From Armatimonadetes bacterium UBA5352 (GTDB lineage: Bacteria > Armatimonadota > Zipacnadia > Zipacnadales > UBA5352): a stretch of 64,000 nt of DNA. The notes below the pieces were generated by a model. That model searched no databases, was not told the origin of the DNA, and was given only the letters and a program-made list of their open reading frames with translations. The position numbers were made by a program, and so were the translations under genes. Shown piece after piece: positions 1 to 8,965 of this stretch; the stretch's first letter is position 1, and every line of letters begins with the position of its first letter. The stretch spans positions 1 to 64,000 of the forward strand of contig DHPY01000116.1 of the NCBI GenBank assembly GCA_002411015.1. The letters are read 5' to 3'.

Positions 1-3
1 AGC

Positions 4-22
4 GACGGGCTTCCAGCCCGTC
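4..22 (-). terminator. Hairpin overlapping the stop codon of the GH4 gene
   Basis: An 8-bp perfect stem (gacgggct / agcccgtc) with a 3-nt loop covers the last bases of the first minus-strand gene and includes part of its stop codon. No U-tract follows on the minus strand, so it is a terminator-like or 3'-stabilising hairpin rather than a textbook intrinsic terminator. Confidence 0.45.
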
Positions 23-1391
23 AAAGATCGAACTGCGGTAGCAGGTCCCTCGACGCCGCCAGCAGTTCGTCCACCATCGCCTGCGTGCGGTCTGGAGGGA
101 TGGAGGCCTCGTCCAACAGGCAAGCCTGTACCACCAGGTCGCGGTCGCCCGTGACCGCCGCATCGGCGACCAGCTCGTGCCAGACGATCCGCTTCTCCAG
201 CATTCCCTTCAGCACTGGCGGGGCGTCGCCCATCTGAATGCCGCGGACGCCGGCGCTGTCCGTGACCGCCTCTACCTCCAGCAGCGCGTGGGCCGGGAGG
301 TTCGGCACGCAGCCGCCGTTCGGTATGTTTGCCACGCACACCAGCCGCCGGCCGTGCGAGATGGCGGCGATCATCGGCCCCAGGCCCTCGCCCAGCAGCC
401 CGTCTGAAGGCGCCGCAGGCAACTTCGGGTCCGATACCAGTTCGCGGTACTCGCGCATGAAGGCCTCGCGCACCTCGGCGTCGGGCCGAACGCTCGCGGG
501 CTGCTCGTCCGGAAGCTCATCCCAGCGCTGCTGCGCCTCGTGGGAGACGTCGTACGGCATCTCCGACGGCGAGCCGACCTGCGCCATCCACGGGTAGAAC
601 TCGATCGCGTGGTCGTCGGAGGGGTAGAGCACCTGATAGCCGTAGGCGAGGGAGAGGTCGCGGGTCATGCGCTTGCCCTGCGGGGCCTCGGTCTCGCGCA
701 CCCGGCGCATCAGCTCGGGGTAGAGATCGTCCCCCCGGTGCATGATGCGCGTCAGCCAGTAGTAGTGGTTCGTGCCTACCCAACTTACCGCAAGCTCGCG
801 CGGTTCGAGGTCGAGGATCCCGGCGGCGTAGCGGATGCCCGCCTGCACGCCATGGCAGATGCCGATCGTGTTGATGCTGGAGTACTTCACCATCGCCCGG
901 CAGAGCACCGCCATGGGGTTGGAGTGGTTCAGGAGGACCGCCCGCGGGCAGCGCTTCTCCATCTCGCGGCAGATCGCGAGGTATGCAGGCACCGCGCGCA
1001 GGCCCATCATCATCCCCGCCGGGCCGCAGGTGTCGCCGACGATCTGCTGGATGCCATATTTCGCCGGGATGCGGATGTCTGAGGCGTGGTAGGGCGACTG
1101 ATAGACTTTGGTGCTGATGGCTGCGCCGGAGCCGCCGATTGAGGAGATGGCGAAATCGGCTGCATCAAGTGCACTGGCGAGGTCATCGGTGGCGCGGACG
1201 GTCATGCTGGTGCCAGCTCGCCCGGCGAGGGCCTCCAGCCCGGCGCCCATCGCCCGGACCTTCTCGAGATCAATGTCGTAGAGGACGATCTCGGACCCGG
1301 CGAGGTCGGGGTTGACCAGCAGGTCGGGGACAGCATACTTGAAGTAGAGGCTGCCGCCGCCGAGACAGACGATCTTCGTTGCTTCAGGCAT
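21..1391 (-). CDS. Glycoside hydrolase family 4 (alpha-galactosidase/alpha-glucosidase-like)
   Basis: The predicted 456-aa cytoplasmic protein has the GH4 layout. An N-terminal NAD-binding fold begins with CLGGGSLYF (about residues 9-17) and ends its second strand with VLYDID. NHSNPM lies at about 155-160, the metal-binding ICHG at about 178-181, and GTNHYYW at 206-212. GH4 enzymes use NAD and Mn to cleave glycosides by an oxidation-elimination mechanism and often act on imported alpha-linked or uronic disaccharides. The start at 1391 is chosen because AGGAGG lies 9 nt upstream and the protein then starts directly at the Rossmann strand; a longer in-frame extension is low-complexity and unsupported. 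The nitrilase gene ends 14 bp upstream, so the two are probably one transcript. The exact sugar specificity cannot be read from the sequence. Confidence 0.88.
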   Translation of the reverse strand: MPEATKIVCLGGGSLYFKYAVPDLLVNPDLAGSEIVLYDIDLEKVRAMGAGLEALAGRAGTSMTVRATDDLASALDAADFAISSIGGSGAAISTKVYQSPYHASDIRIPAKYGIQQIVGDTCGPAGMMMGLRAVPAYLAICREMEKRCPRAVLLNHSNPMAVLCRAMVKYSSINTIGICHGVQAGIRYAAGILDLEPRELAVSWVGTNHYYWLTRIMHRGDDLYPELMRRVRETEAPQGKRMTRDLSLAYGYQVLYPSDDHAIEFYPWMAQVGSPSEMPYDVSHEAQQRWDELPDEQPASVRPDAEVREAFMREYRELVSDPKLPAAPSDGLLGEGLGPMIAAISHGRRLVCVANIPNGGCVPNLPAHALLEVEAVTDSAGVRGIQMGDAPPVLKGMLEKRIVWHELVADAAVTGDRDLVVQACLLDEASIPPDRTQAMVDELLAASRDLLPQFDL

Positions 1392-1405
1392 GATTGCGCT
1401 CCTCC

Positions 1406-2269
1406 TCAATCGGTGGGGCGGGAGATGTCGCCGTAGATCTCCGGCCGCCGGGTCTGCAGGTTGAAGCACCTCGCGCGGCGGCGGACGTTGAACGCCTCGG
1501 CGTCGAGATCGCACACCACCATCTCGTCCTCAATCAGGTCGGTACTGGACTCCGCGATGACCTCGCCGGAAGGGCTGACGAAGAGGATGCCTCCGCAGTG
1601 GTTCGTATCCGGGCCCGCCGGTCCCGCCTGGTTGCAGTAGATCACATACATCCCGTTATCGTGGGCGCGCGAGCGGAAGGTCATTCGCGCATTGCTCTTG
1701 ACCGCGGAGACCTTCTGGCGCTGCTTCTCATCCTCATCGCACCACTGGCCGCAGCGGGCGGCGTGCGGGGCGAGGTAGACCTCCGCGCCCTTGATGGCAG
1801 CGATGCGCGCTGTCTCCGGGAAGACCGTGTCGTAACAGATGCCGATTCCGAGCCTGCAGAGGCCGATGTCAATGACGTTGACTGAGGCGCCCATGCGGAA
1901 GTGGAAGTACTCGTCGGCGGACATGTGCAGCTTGCGCTGCTTGCCGAGGAAGCCCTGCGGGCCGATCACCATCTGCGTGTTGTACGCGATGGACGCCTCG
2001 CGCTCGGCGATGCCGACGGAGAGGAAGCAGCCGAGTTCGTCGGCGAGTCGTTCGAGGCGCCAGCAACTCGGGCCGCCGGGGACCTCCTCGCTGATGTCCC
2101 AGACCTCCCCGGCGCACCAGTGGCCGGAGACGGAGAGCTCGGGGAAGCAGACAAGCTCTGCTCCCTCGGCCGCGGCCTGCCGCGCGTAGCGCTCGATGCG
2201 CTCGAGGTTTGCCTCGACCTCGCCAAGCGGCGCGTTCATCTGCACGGCCGCGGCCCTGAAGTCCTCCAT
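1406..2269 (-). CDS. Carbon-nitrogen hydrolase (nitrilase superfamily)
   Basis: The 287-aa protein is a single nitrilase domain with the Glu-Lys-Cys triad visible: E44 in CFPELSVSG, K113 in QRKLHM and C145 in GIGICYD. Members hydrolyse linear amides, carbamoyl groups or nitriles in the cytoplasm. The length is normal for the family. The start at 2269 is preferred over a longer in-frame reading because GGGGAG lies about 7 nt upstream and the protein begins at the first beta strand. It lies 14 bp before the GH4 gene, so it is likely co-transcribed. A role in removing an amide or carbamoyl group from a sugar or nitrogen substrate is only an inference from that pairing. Confidence 0.87.
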   Translation of the reverse strand: MEDFRAAAVQMNAPLGEVEANLERIERYARQAAAEGAELVCFPELSVSGHWCAGEVWDISEEVPGGPSCWRLERLADELGCFLSVGIAEREASIAYNTQMVIGPQGFLGKQRKLHMSADEYFHFRMGASVNVIDIGLCRLGIGICYDTVFPETARIAAIKGAEVYLAPHAARCGQWCDEDEKQRQKVSAVKSNARMTFRSRAHDNGMYVIYCNQAGPAGPDTNHCGGILFVSPSGEVIAESSTDLIEDEMVVCDLDAEAFNVRRRARCFNLQTRRPEIYGDISRPTD

Positions 2270-2852
2270 GGCGAAGCTCCCCGCAGCAAGGCGACACTGA
2301 TGATGGCGCGGAAGTGGCGCAAGGTTCGCAGCGCGTTCGGACATACCTGCCGTTGAGCGGGAAAGGGGCGCGATCATGAGGCGGATCGGAGTAGCGATGG
2401 CAGTCACCCTCTGCGGCCCGGGCCGCAGTTCGGCGACGGGCGCTGACCACGTTGCGTCGGTGACGCTGCGCCAGGTCGAGCCGCTGGCGCGCGTAGTGCT
2501 GGCTGGCGGGGACGGCGGCGGAGTAGGAGCGTCGCGCGCAGGGGCCGAGGGTGCAGGACGGGCGTCCTGGTCTGTCATGGGAGGGGTGACTACGCGCGCA
2601 GGGGCCGAGAGGAGAGCTCATGGTGACCTTCGGGCAAGCCGTGCTGACTACGCCTGCGGGACGCTTCTGATCGTGACGGCGCTGAGGATGGTGGGCTGGC
2701 TGCCGGGCGTGATCGCGGCCTTCTGCCTGAATCTTGAGCACCCGCGGGGCGGCAGGCGACCGATCTGAGAGCACTCAGCCGGACCTGATGTCGATCACAG
2801 TGAGTCCGCGTGGGTGGGACTGCTACCCATCAGCCGGATCAGCATGCGCTGA
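2270..2852. other. 583-bp intergenic stretch without a convincing gene
   Basis: This lies between the nitrilase start and the end of the decayed permease. It holds a 17-nt direct repeat (cgcgcgcaggggccgag) at 2533-2549 and 2593-2609, exactly 60 bp apart, and a small hairpin near 2554-2569. A 130-codon plus-strand frame at 2376-2768 has a plausible Shine-Dalgarno (aaaggggcg) but a Gly/Ala/Arg-rich composition with no recognisable domain, so I do not call it. The promoter of the nitrilase-GH4 transcript should lie here, but I see no clear box. Confidence 0.4.
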
Positions 2853-3930
2853 TTACAGCCGATAGCGCATGTTCAGCAGCGCGACGCCTGGTACGTTGCG
2901 GAGTAGGACCTGCTGCCACAGCGCGGAGTGGTTGTGCAAGAGCGACTCCCACCAGGTGTCAACCACGAACTCGGGGATGATCACCGTCACCGTGTCGTAG
3001 CCCTCCTCTTTGTGCGCACTCAGGATGTAGTCAACGAGTGGCTCGGTCATGCTGCGATACGGAGATGCGAGCACCACCAGCGGCGACGGTCTCGTGCTCG
3101 CTTGGATGGACCTCCAGTCCGTGCGCGAGCAGAGTGATGCCAATGAACATGGCCCCCAGAGGAACCGCGAGGATTCCGAGGACCCGAGCAGCATTGCGGC
3201 CGGATGGGGCGGTGAAGGCCTGAACGCCGTTCGCGACGGCCTCAATGCCGGTGAGGGTGGCGCCGCCTGAGGCGAAGGCCCGCAGGATGAGGAAGAGCGT
3301 GAGCGGCTGCGTCGCGGCCACGTAAGCGGGAGAGACGGGCTCCATCTCACCGAAGAGCAGCCGCCCAAGACCAACGAAGATCATGGTGAACATCAGGCCG
3401 ATGAAGGCGTAGACCGGGATGCCGAAGACTACTGCGGATTCGCGGACGCCACGCAAGTTGACGACCGCAATGAACGCGATCAGGAATATGCCGATGGCCA
3501 CGCGGTGCTCCAGCAGCACCGGCCATGCCGAGGTAATCGCCGCAACGCCTGCGGCGACGCTCACAGCGACAGTGAGGACGTAATCCGTCTGCAGCGCCCC
3601 GCCCGCAGCAAGCGACGGGAGGGTGCCGAGGTTGTCGCGCACAACCACGTAGGCACCGCCGCCGGAGGGACACTCGACGACGGTCTGCCGGTAGGAGGTC
3701 ACGACGACCAGGAGCAGCAGCGCGATGGCGACACCTATCGCGATCGCCCAGCCAAGGGCGCCTGATCCGGCAAGGACAAGCGTGCGCAGGATCTCCTCCG
3801 TCCCGTACGCGCTGGAGGACAGCGCGTCGGCGGCGAAGATCGCCAGCCCGCCCAAGAGACCAAGGCGCTCAAAGCTCAGCCTGCTCGTCTGCAACGGCTG
3901 GCCGACCAGAAACCGGCGTACGCGACCCAT
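2853..3930 (-). pseudogene. Decayed APC-family permease, duplicate of the downstream-numbered intact copy
   Basis: Read from 3930, the first 280 or so codons match the intact permease at 4142-5950 closely (shared SFERLG, DALSSSAYG, TLPSL, QTDYVLTVAVSVAAG and the end HETV). Just after HETV the frame changes. The last 75 or so codons of the paralogue follow in another frame, from PLVVLASPYRSMTEP to the identical end NVPGVALLNMRYRL at 2853. Measured against the intact gene, about 728 bp is missing, covering the later transmembrane helices, and one extra base breaks the frame. The start at 3930 is MGRVRRFLVGQ. It is therefore a tandem duplicate inactivated by internal deletion, unless the deletion is an assembly error. 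Its promoter region still looks intact. Confidence 0.82.
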
Positions 3931-4059
3931 ATGAGAAGAACCTCCCTGGGAATCAGAACATCCACCGCGTAGTGCAGTGGACAGGGGGCGCGGGCATGCG
4001 GGATTTGCGCAGTATGCATCAGCGCAGGCGCCCCGAACACCGTGGCCTCGGACGCGATG

Positions 4060-4090
4060 ATTATAGCACGAGCCTGTCACATCGCGTTAA
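4060..4090 (-). promoter_or_regulatory. Extended -10 promoter upstream of the decayed permease
   Basis: On the minus strand a perfect TATAAT (4065 to 4060) is preceded by TGC, giving an extended -10. A -35-like TTAACG lies at 4090-4085 with a 19-bp spacer. Transcription would start near 4053 and run into the start codon at 3930. It is the best -10 match I found in the window. Confidence 0.5.
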
Positions 4091-4141
4091 GCTGGCGAAC
4101 GGTACTTGCGAGGCGACTGGTGGCTGTCTGCCCGAGAGGTG

Positions 4142-5950
4142 TTACAACCGGTAGCGCATGTTCAGCAGCGCGACGCCGGGGACGTTGCGCAGGAGGACCT
4201 GCAGCCACAGCGCGGAGTGGTTGTGCAGGAGGGACTCCCACCAGGTGTCCACCACGAACTCGGGGATGATGACGGTGACGGTGTCGTAGCCTTCGGTAGA
4301 TTGAGTGCTCTGGATGTACTCCACGAGCGGCTCAGTCATGCTGCGGTAGGGTGATTCGAGAATCACCAGCGGGATCTCCTTCTCCCAGTCATCCCACATC
4401 CGCTTGATACGCGGGTTGTGCTCGCCCCCGACCTCGAGATGTACCGCGCGCCCCTCGCCGGTCAGCGCCCTGAGGTACTCCAGCCCCTCGAGCGTGCCGC
4501 GGTGCATCCCGCCGACCAGCAGCAGGTTCAGGTTGCGCAACGGTTTGACCTCGCTGGCCATGTCGAGGCTCAGGCGCTGCGCGACGTAGTCGTAGTGGCG
4601 GCGGATGGCGCGGAATGCAACGAGCAGTAAGGGTATGAGCACGACAATGAGCCACGCGCCAAGGACGAACTTCGTAGCCGCCACGACGATGAGCACGATT
4701 CCCGTCACGGCGGCGCCAATGGCGTTAACGATAGCGCGGTGGCGCCAGCCCTCGTCCCGCTTGCGGAGCCAGTGCAGCACCATTCCGGACTGCGAGAGCG
4801 TGAATGCCGTGAAGACGCCGACGGCATAGAGTGGGATGAGGGCATGTACGTCGCCGCCAAAGACGGTGAGCAGGATCGACGCGAGGACAGCCAGGAAGAT
4901 GATCCCGTTTGAGTAGACCAGGCGATCACCGATGTTGGCGAACTGGCGAGGGACGAAGCCGTCATTCGCCATGAAGGCCGCGAGTCGAGGGAAGCCGGCA
5001 AAGCTCGTGTTGGCGGCGATAATCAGGATGATCGCCGTCGTGATCTGCAGAGCGTAGTAGAGGGTGCCACGGCCGAATACCGCGGCCGCTATCTGGGAGG
5101 TGACGGTCTCATGGTCAGCGGGATGCACTTCAAGGCCGTGGGCCAGAAGAGCGATCCCGACGGTCATCACGCCCAGGAGAACACCAAGTACTCCGAGCAC
5201 CCGCGCGGCGTTGCGTCCGGAAGGCTTCGTGAAAGCCTGTACGCCGTTAGCGACAGCCTCAATGCCGGTCAGTGTTGCACCACCCGACGAGAATGCGCGG
5301 AGTATGAGGAAGAGCGTGAGGGGCTGCGTAGCCGCCACGTATTCCGATGTCACAGGCTCGATCGTGCCGAACGCGAGTCTGCCCAGCCCCATAGCGATCA
5401 TGGCGAGCATGAGCGCGATGAACGCGTACACGGGGACCCCAAAGACCGCTGCGGACTCACGCACGCCGCGCAGGTTGACGATCGCCATGAAAGCGATCCA
5501 GACGACGCCGATGAGGACGCGGTACGTAAGGAGCGCGGGCCACGCGGAGGTAATCGCCGCCACTCCCGCCGCCACGCTCACGGCTACTGTCAGGACGTAG
5601 TCGGTCTGTAGAGCGCCACCGGCAACGAGCGAAGGCAGTGTGCCGAGATTGTCGCGAGCAACGACGTAGGCGCCGCCACCGGAGGGGTACTCGATGACTG
5701 TCTGGCGGTAGGAGATAACGACGACAGCCAGCAACGCCGCGATCGCGATGCCGATACCGACGACCCAGCCGAGGGCGCCACTCCCGGCGAGGACAAGCGC
5801 GCGCAGGATCTCTTCAGGTCCGTATGCACTCGAGGAAAGGGCGTCGGCCGCGAAGACGGCCAGCCCCCCGAGCATCCCCAGACGCTCAAACGACAGCCTG
5901 TGTGTGGCGAGCGGCTCACCGATCAGTACGCGACGCAACCACGACGGCAT
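4142..5950 (-). CDS. APC-superfamily permease (amino acid or related organic cation/amine transporter)
   Basis: The 602-aa integral membrane protein has about 12 predicted hydrophobic helices in roughly residues 20-440 and a cytoplasmic C-terminal domain of about 150 residues ending in NVPGVALLNMRYRL. The N-terminus RLSFERLGMLGGLAVFAADAL, the SSSAYG motif and the repeated small-residue helices are typical of long APC permeases (amino_permease_2 group). The ATG at 5950 lies 9 bp after the stop of the nitrilase-like gene upstream, so it is very probably in that operon and may import the hydrolase's substrate or handle a product. Substrate identity cannot be deduced. A truncated tandem copy follows at 2853-3930. 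Confidence 0.88.
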   Translation of the reverse strand: MPSWLRRVLIGEPLATHRLSFERLGMLGGLAVFAADALSSSAYGPEEILRALVLAGSGALGWVVGIGIAIAALLAVVVISYRQTVIEYPSGGGAYVVARDNLGTLPSLVAGGALQTDYVLTVAVSVAAGVAAITSAWPALLTYRVLIGVVWIAFMAIVNLRGVRESAAVFGVPVYAFIALMLAMIAMGLGRLAFGTIEPVTSEYVAATQPLTLFLILRAFSSGGATLTGIEAVANGVQAFTKPSGRNAARVLGVLGVLLGVMTVGIALLAHGLEVHPADHETVTSQIAAAVFGRGTLYYALQITTAIILIIAANTSFAGFPRLAAFMANDGFVPRQFANIGDRLVYSNGIIFLAVLASILLTVFGGDVHALIPLYAVGVFTAFTLSQSGMVLHWLRKRDEGWRHRAIVNAIGAAVTGIVLIVVAATKFVLGAWLIVVLIPLLLVAFRAIRRHYDYVAQRLSLDMASEVKPLRNLNLLLVGGMHRGTLEGLEYLRALTGEGRAVHLEVGGEHNPRIKRMWDDWEKEIPLVILESPYRSMTEPLVEYIQSTQSTEGYDTVTVIIPEFVVDTWWESLLHNHSALWLQVLLRNVPGVALLNMRYRL

Positions 5951-5959
5951 CCAACCACC

Positions 5960-7252
5960 TCACGCGGGTCTGTCAGGATAAAGCTGCGGCCGGCGCTCCG
6001 CCCAGGTGCTGTCGCGGAAGGTCGAGCCCCGGAAGGTGCGCAGCTCCTCGCCCAGGTCGCAGTCAGCGGCGATGATCCGCTGGCGACCGGCGTTCCACGC
6101 CAGAATATCACCGCTGGGGGCTATGATGCAACTGCCCTCCCCGTTGTTACGCGCGATGACCATCCAGATATGGTTCTCAATTGCGCGTGCGCGCATGATG
6201 ACCTGCCAGCGATCGGGCGAGAACGTCCCGGGCGCCCAGCCCCACTGGACCGCGCGGTGATCCCCCATGATCGAGAGCAGCATCAGCTCGATGCCATGCT
6301 TCGCGGGCACGCGAGTGCTGTCGAGCAGCGAGCTGTCCTTGCAGATCGTGCAGCCGATGCGCCCGAGCGGTGTGTCGAGCACCGGAAGCTCATCACCGGG
6401 CGTAACGCCCTCCCAGCCCTCCATCACCGCGAGGTGGGTCTTGCGGTAGGTAGCGATGATCGCTCCGTCGGGGCCGAAGACCACCATGGTGTTGTAGTAG
6501 AGGTCGCCGTCACGCTCCTCGGTGGAGAATGCGATCATCATCTCGTGCTCGCGCGCGACCTCGGCGAAAGCGTCGGTCTCAGGGCTGGGGATCTCAATCG
6601 CGTGCTGCCACGCCGGCCGCTCCAGCCCGAGTTGCAGGATGATCTCGGGCAGGAGGAGGAGTGCCGGGCGGTACTGCTTGGCGGCATCGCGCGCAAGCCG
6701 CGCATACTGCGCTACGTTGTCGGGCACCGACTTCGGCGCGCGCGGCTGCTCGGAGGCCACCGCGATCCGGTGGATACGCGGCGCTGGAGCCTCCACAGGC
6801 GTCAGCTCGGGGCGCGAGAACTCGGCGCGCCCGGTGGCCGTCCAGCGCACGCCGGCGCGCAGGACGCAGTGGGTGGCGCTATCCGGGCAGCGAAAGGCGC
6901 GCTGCGCCCGCCCCTCAGAGGGGGAGTCGTGGATCATCAGGTAGTCGTAGTCCACGCGCTCGCCCGCGTCATCCTCCCAGAAGACGAGGAGCGGCATGCC
7001 GTCGAGGACGCTCTCCATGCCCTCAGCGCGGTAGTCGAGGCCCACGCTATACCACGTTCCGGCTTTCGCGGCGAAGACGATGTCCCAGCCGCCGAAGCAG
7101 CCGGGGCTGCCGGAGCTTTGCGCAACCAGGCCGCCACCTGCCCGCGACAGCCGCGCCTGGAGGCCATCGCGGGCGGTCCAGGTGCGCAGAGCGATCGGAC
7201 GGGCCTCGCCGGTCGGGGCGATGCTATCTGCGATGGTCTCCAGCACGATCAT
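5960..7252 (-). CDS. Nitrilase-superfamily hydrolase with an N-terminal beta domain
   Basis: The 430-aa protein has two parts. Residues 1 to about 155 form a Trp/Gly-rich segment that reads like a beta-sandwich carbohydrate- or ligand-binding domain (WYSVGLDYRAEG, VLRAGVRWTATG). Residues 160-430 are a complete nitrilase domain with E203 (LLLPEIIL), K271 (YRKTHL) and C304 (GCTICKD). The start at 7252 is chosen for its GGAGG 8 nt upstream; an upstream in-frame extension of 44 codons is Pro/Arg-rich and has no ribosome site. It is the first gene of a two-gene unit with the APC permease 9 bp downstream. No signal peptide is visible, so it is cytoplasmic. The domain combination is less common than the stand-alone nitrilase at 1406-2269, and the two are only distantly related. 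Confidence 0.86.
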   Translation of the reverse strand: MIVLETIADSIAPTGEARPIALRTWTARDGLQARLSRAGGGLVAQSSGSPGCFGGWDIVFAAKAGTWYSVGLDYRAEGMESVLDGMPLLVFWEDDAGERVDYDYLMIHDSPSEGRAQRAFRCPDSATHCVLRAGVRWTATGRAEFSRPELTPVEAPAPRIHRIAVASEQPRAPKSVPDNVAQYARLARDAAKQYRPALLLLPEIILQLGLERPAWQHAIEIPSPETDAFAEVAREHEMMIAFSTEERDGDLYYNTMVVFGPDGAIIATYRKTHLAVMEGWEGVTPGDELPVLDTPLGRIGCTICKDSSLLDSTRVPAKHGIELMLLSIMGDHRAVQWGWAPGTFSPDRWQVIMRARAIENHIWMVIARNNGEGSCIIAPSGDILAWNAGRQRIIAADCDLGEELRTFRGSTFRDSTWAERRPQLYPDRPA

Positions 7253-7407
7253 CCCTGCGCCTCCAGTGTGAGCCGATCGCTGCGTGCGCGGCAGTACCGG
7301 GTGGCGCACTTCCTCAAGAAAGGGAGCACTCCTCCTGCCGGGCAGGTGCGCGGTGGAGAGCGGCGAACTTAGCGGAGCTTCCACCCCTCACAAGACGGAG
7401 CATCTCT

Positions 7408-8931
7408 ATGCGGCGAGCGCTACGGTTGCCCGAACTCAACCTGCGGCATGTGACATGGGCGGTATTCCTCTACTCAGGTGCCATGGCCGCGGCCTGGCCG
7501 AAGCAGACGTATGACATCTGGTGGCACCTTGCGACCGGGCGCTGGATGATTGAGAACCGGCGTGTCCCGCACGAGGACCCGTTCACCTGGACGTGTCTCG
7601 GGAAGAAGTGGATCGCGCACGAATGGGGGTGGGAGCTGCCATCGTACCTCATGTACGCGCACTGGGGGCATGATGGCCTGCTCGCCCTGCGGGTGATGGT
7701 CGCGCTCATAACCTGCGGGCTGCTGGCGTGGCTCTGCCTGAGGAGGCGGCCGGCGCCGCTTGCCGCGATCGCCGCGGGGGGGCTGGCGGTCTTCGCCGCA
7801 CGCGCTATGTTCAACGACCGTCCCCAACTCGTCACAATGCCGCTGTTCGTGGCGATGCTGTGCCTGATCGAGAAGCTCGACGAAGGGAAGCCGCGCTGGC
7901 TGCTGATTGGTGCTCCTCTGCTGATGCTGGTGTGGGTGAACGTCCACGGAGGCTTCATCTACGGCTTCGCGCTGATCGGCCTGTACTCCATCTGCCAACT
8001 TCCGCAATGGATCAGGCAGTACCGTGCGCAGCAGCCGCTGGCGCCCTGCCCGGGCGTGCTTGCCGCTACGCTGCTCCTGGCGGCAGCGGCTTGTCTCGCG
8101 AACCCCAACGGCATCGCCGGAGCCACGTACCCGCTGGATTACATCTTCGGCGACACTGCGTGGCATACATCGTGGATCAGCGAGTACCAGTCGCCGGACT
8201 TCTCGGACGGCATCTTCGTGGCGCTCGGGCTGCTGATCGTGGCATCCATGGCAGCATTCGCCGCATCCGGGCGCCGCAGCCGACTCTGGGACGTCGCAGT
8301 GATGGCGCTATTCCTCTGGACGGCGCTCAAGTGGCAGCGAAACATGGCGTTTTTGAGCTTCGTGGTTGTGGCGCCGCTCTCACTGCACCTGAGCGACCTG
8401 CTCCACCACGCAGGGTTGGCGCCATCTCAGGAGCGGCCCGACGAGCGCAACCCAGCCATCTTCTACTGGGCGATCATCCTTGCTCTGACGGGTTCGGCGA
8501 TAGTCACGATACCAACAGCGGCGCGTCAGGCCGACTCATCGTTCCTCCGGGATATGCCTGTCAAATGTACGGAGTATATCGCCGAGCACCACCTCCCCGG
8601 GCGGATGTTCAACACCTACCACTGGGGCGGCTACCTGATCTGGCATCTGTGGCCCGAGCAGAAGCCGATGGTTGATGGGCGAGCGGATGTGCTGGGCCAG
8701 CCACTGGTGAAAGACTGGCGGAGGGCGCACCGGATGGAGGAGGGGTGGGAGGAGGTTCTCGACCGGTACGAGATCGACTATGTGCTGATAAGCGACGAGG
8801 CGGGGCTGCACGGCGGGCTGAAGAAGGACCCGGCGTGGCGAATGGTCTGCTCGGACCCTGGCGGGAGCCTCTTCGTCAGGAAGGGCTCAGCCGCGGACGA
8901 GGCTGCATCCGAAGGCGTAGCGGAGCCATGA
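7408..8931 (+). CDS. Polytopic membrane protein, GT-C-like glycosyltransferase fold
   Basis: The 507-aa protein has about ten hydrophobic helices between residues 15 and 390 and a soluble C-terminal part of about 110 residues with GRMFNTYHWGGYLIW and DGRADVLG. After the first helix comes DIWWHLATGRW, then an acidic PHEDPFTWT loop and HEWGWELP. This arrangement (first extracytoplasmic loop with acidic residues, many helices, C-terminal soluble domain) is the pattern of lipid-linked-sugar GT-C transferases and their uncharacterised relatives in soil bacteria. ATG at 7408 has GGAG 9 nt upstream. It is divergent from the nitrilase-permease unit. No donor or acceptor can be named. Confidence 0.7.
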   Translation: MRRALRLPELNLRHVTWAVFLYSGAMAAAWPKQTYDIWWHLATGRWMIENRRVPHEDPFTWTCLGKKWIAHEWGWELPSYLMYAHWGHDGLLALRVMVALITCGLLAWLCLRRRPAPLAAIAAGGLAVFAARAMFNDRPQLVTMPLFVAMLCLIEKLDEGKPRWLLIGAPLLMLVWVNVHGGFIYGFALIGLYSICQLPQWIRQYRAQQPLAPCPGVLAATLLLAAAACLANPNGIAGATYPLDYIFGDTAWHTSWISEYQSPDFSDGIFVALGLLIVASMAAFAASGRRSRLWDVAVMALFLWTALKWQRNMAFLSFVVVAPLSLHLSDLLHHAGLAPSQERPDERNPAIFYWAIILALTGSAIVTIPTAARQADSSFLRDMPVKCTEYIAEHHLPGRMFNTYHWGGYLIWHLWPEQKPMVDGRADVLGQPLVKDWRRAHRMEEGWEEVLDRYEIDYVLISDEAGLHGGLKKDPAWRMVCSDPGGSLFVRKGSAADEAASEGVAEP

Positions 8932-8965
8932 TGCCGGCCCGAGGGCACGGACGGAGGCAGCTCAG

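Noticed and set aside
1406..2578. A longer 390-aa form of the first nitrilase
   Set aside because: The extra 103 residues are Pro/Ser/Arg-rich and precede a good start with its own ribosome site; the family begins at the shorter start.
2376..2768. A 130-codon plus-strand reading frame in the gap before the decayed permease
   Set aside because: The composition is Gly/Ala/Arg-rich, as any frame would be in GC-rich spacer DNA, and it has no domain or conserved-looking segment. The ribosome site is plausible but not enough.
2853..3930. Rescue of the split permease by programmed frameshifting
   Set aside because: No slippery heptamer is seen at the junction, and about 243 codons of membrane helices would still be missing.
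7253..7384. A 44-residue N-terminal extension of the two-domain nitrilase
   Set aside because: No ribosome site, Pro/Arg-rich composition, and a good GGAGG before the shorter start at 7252.
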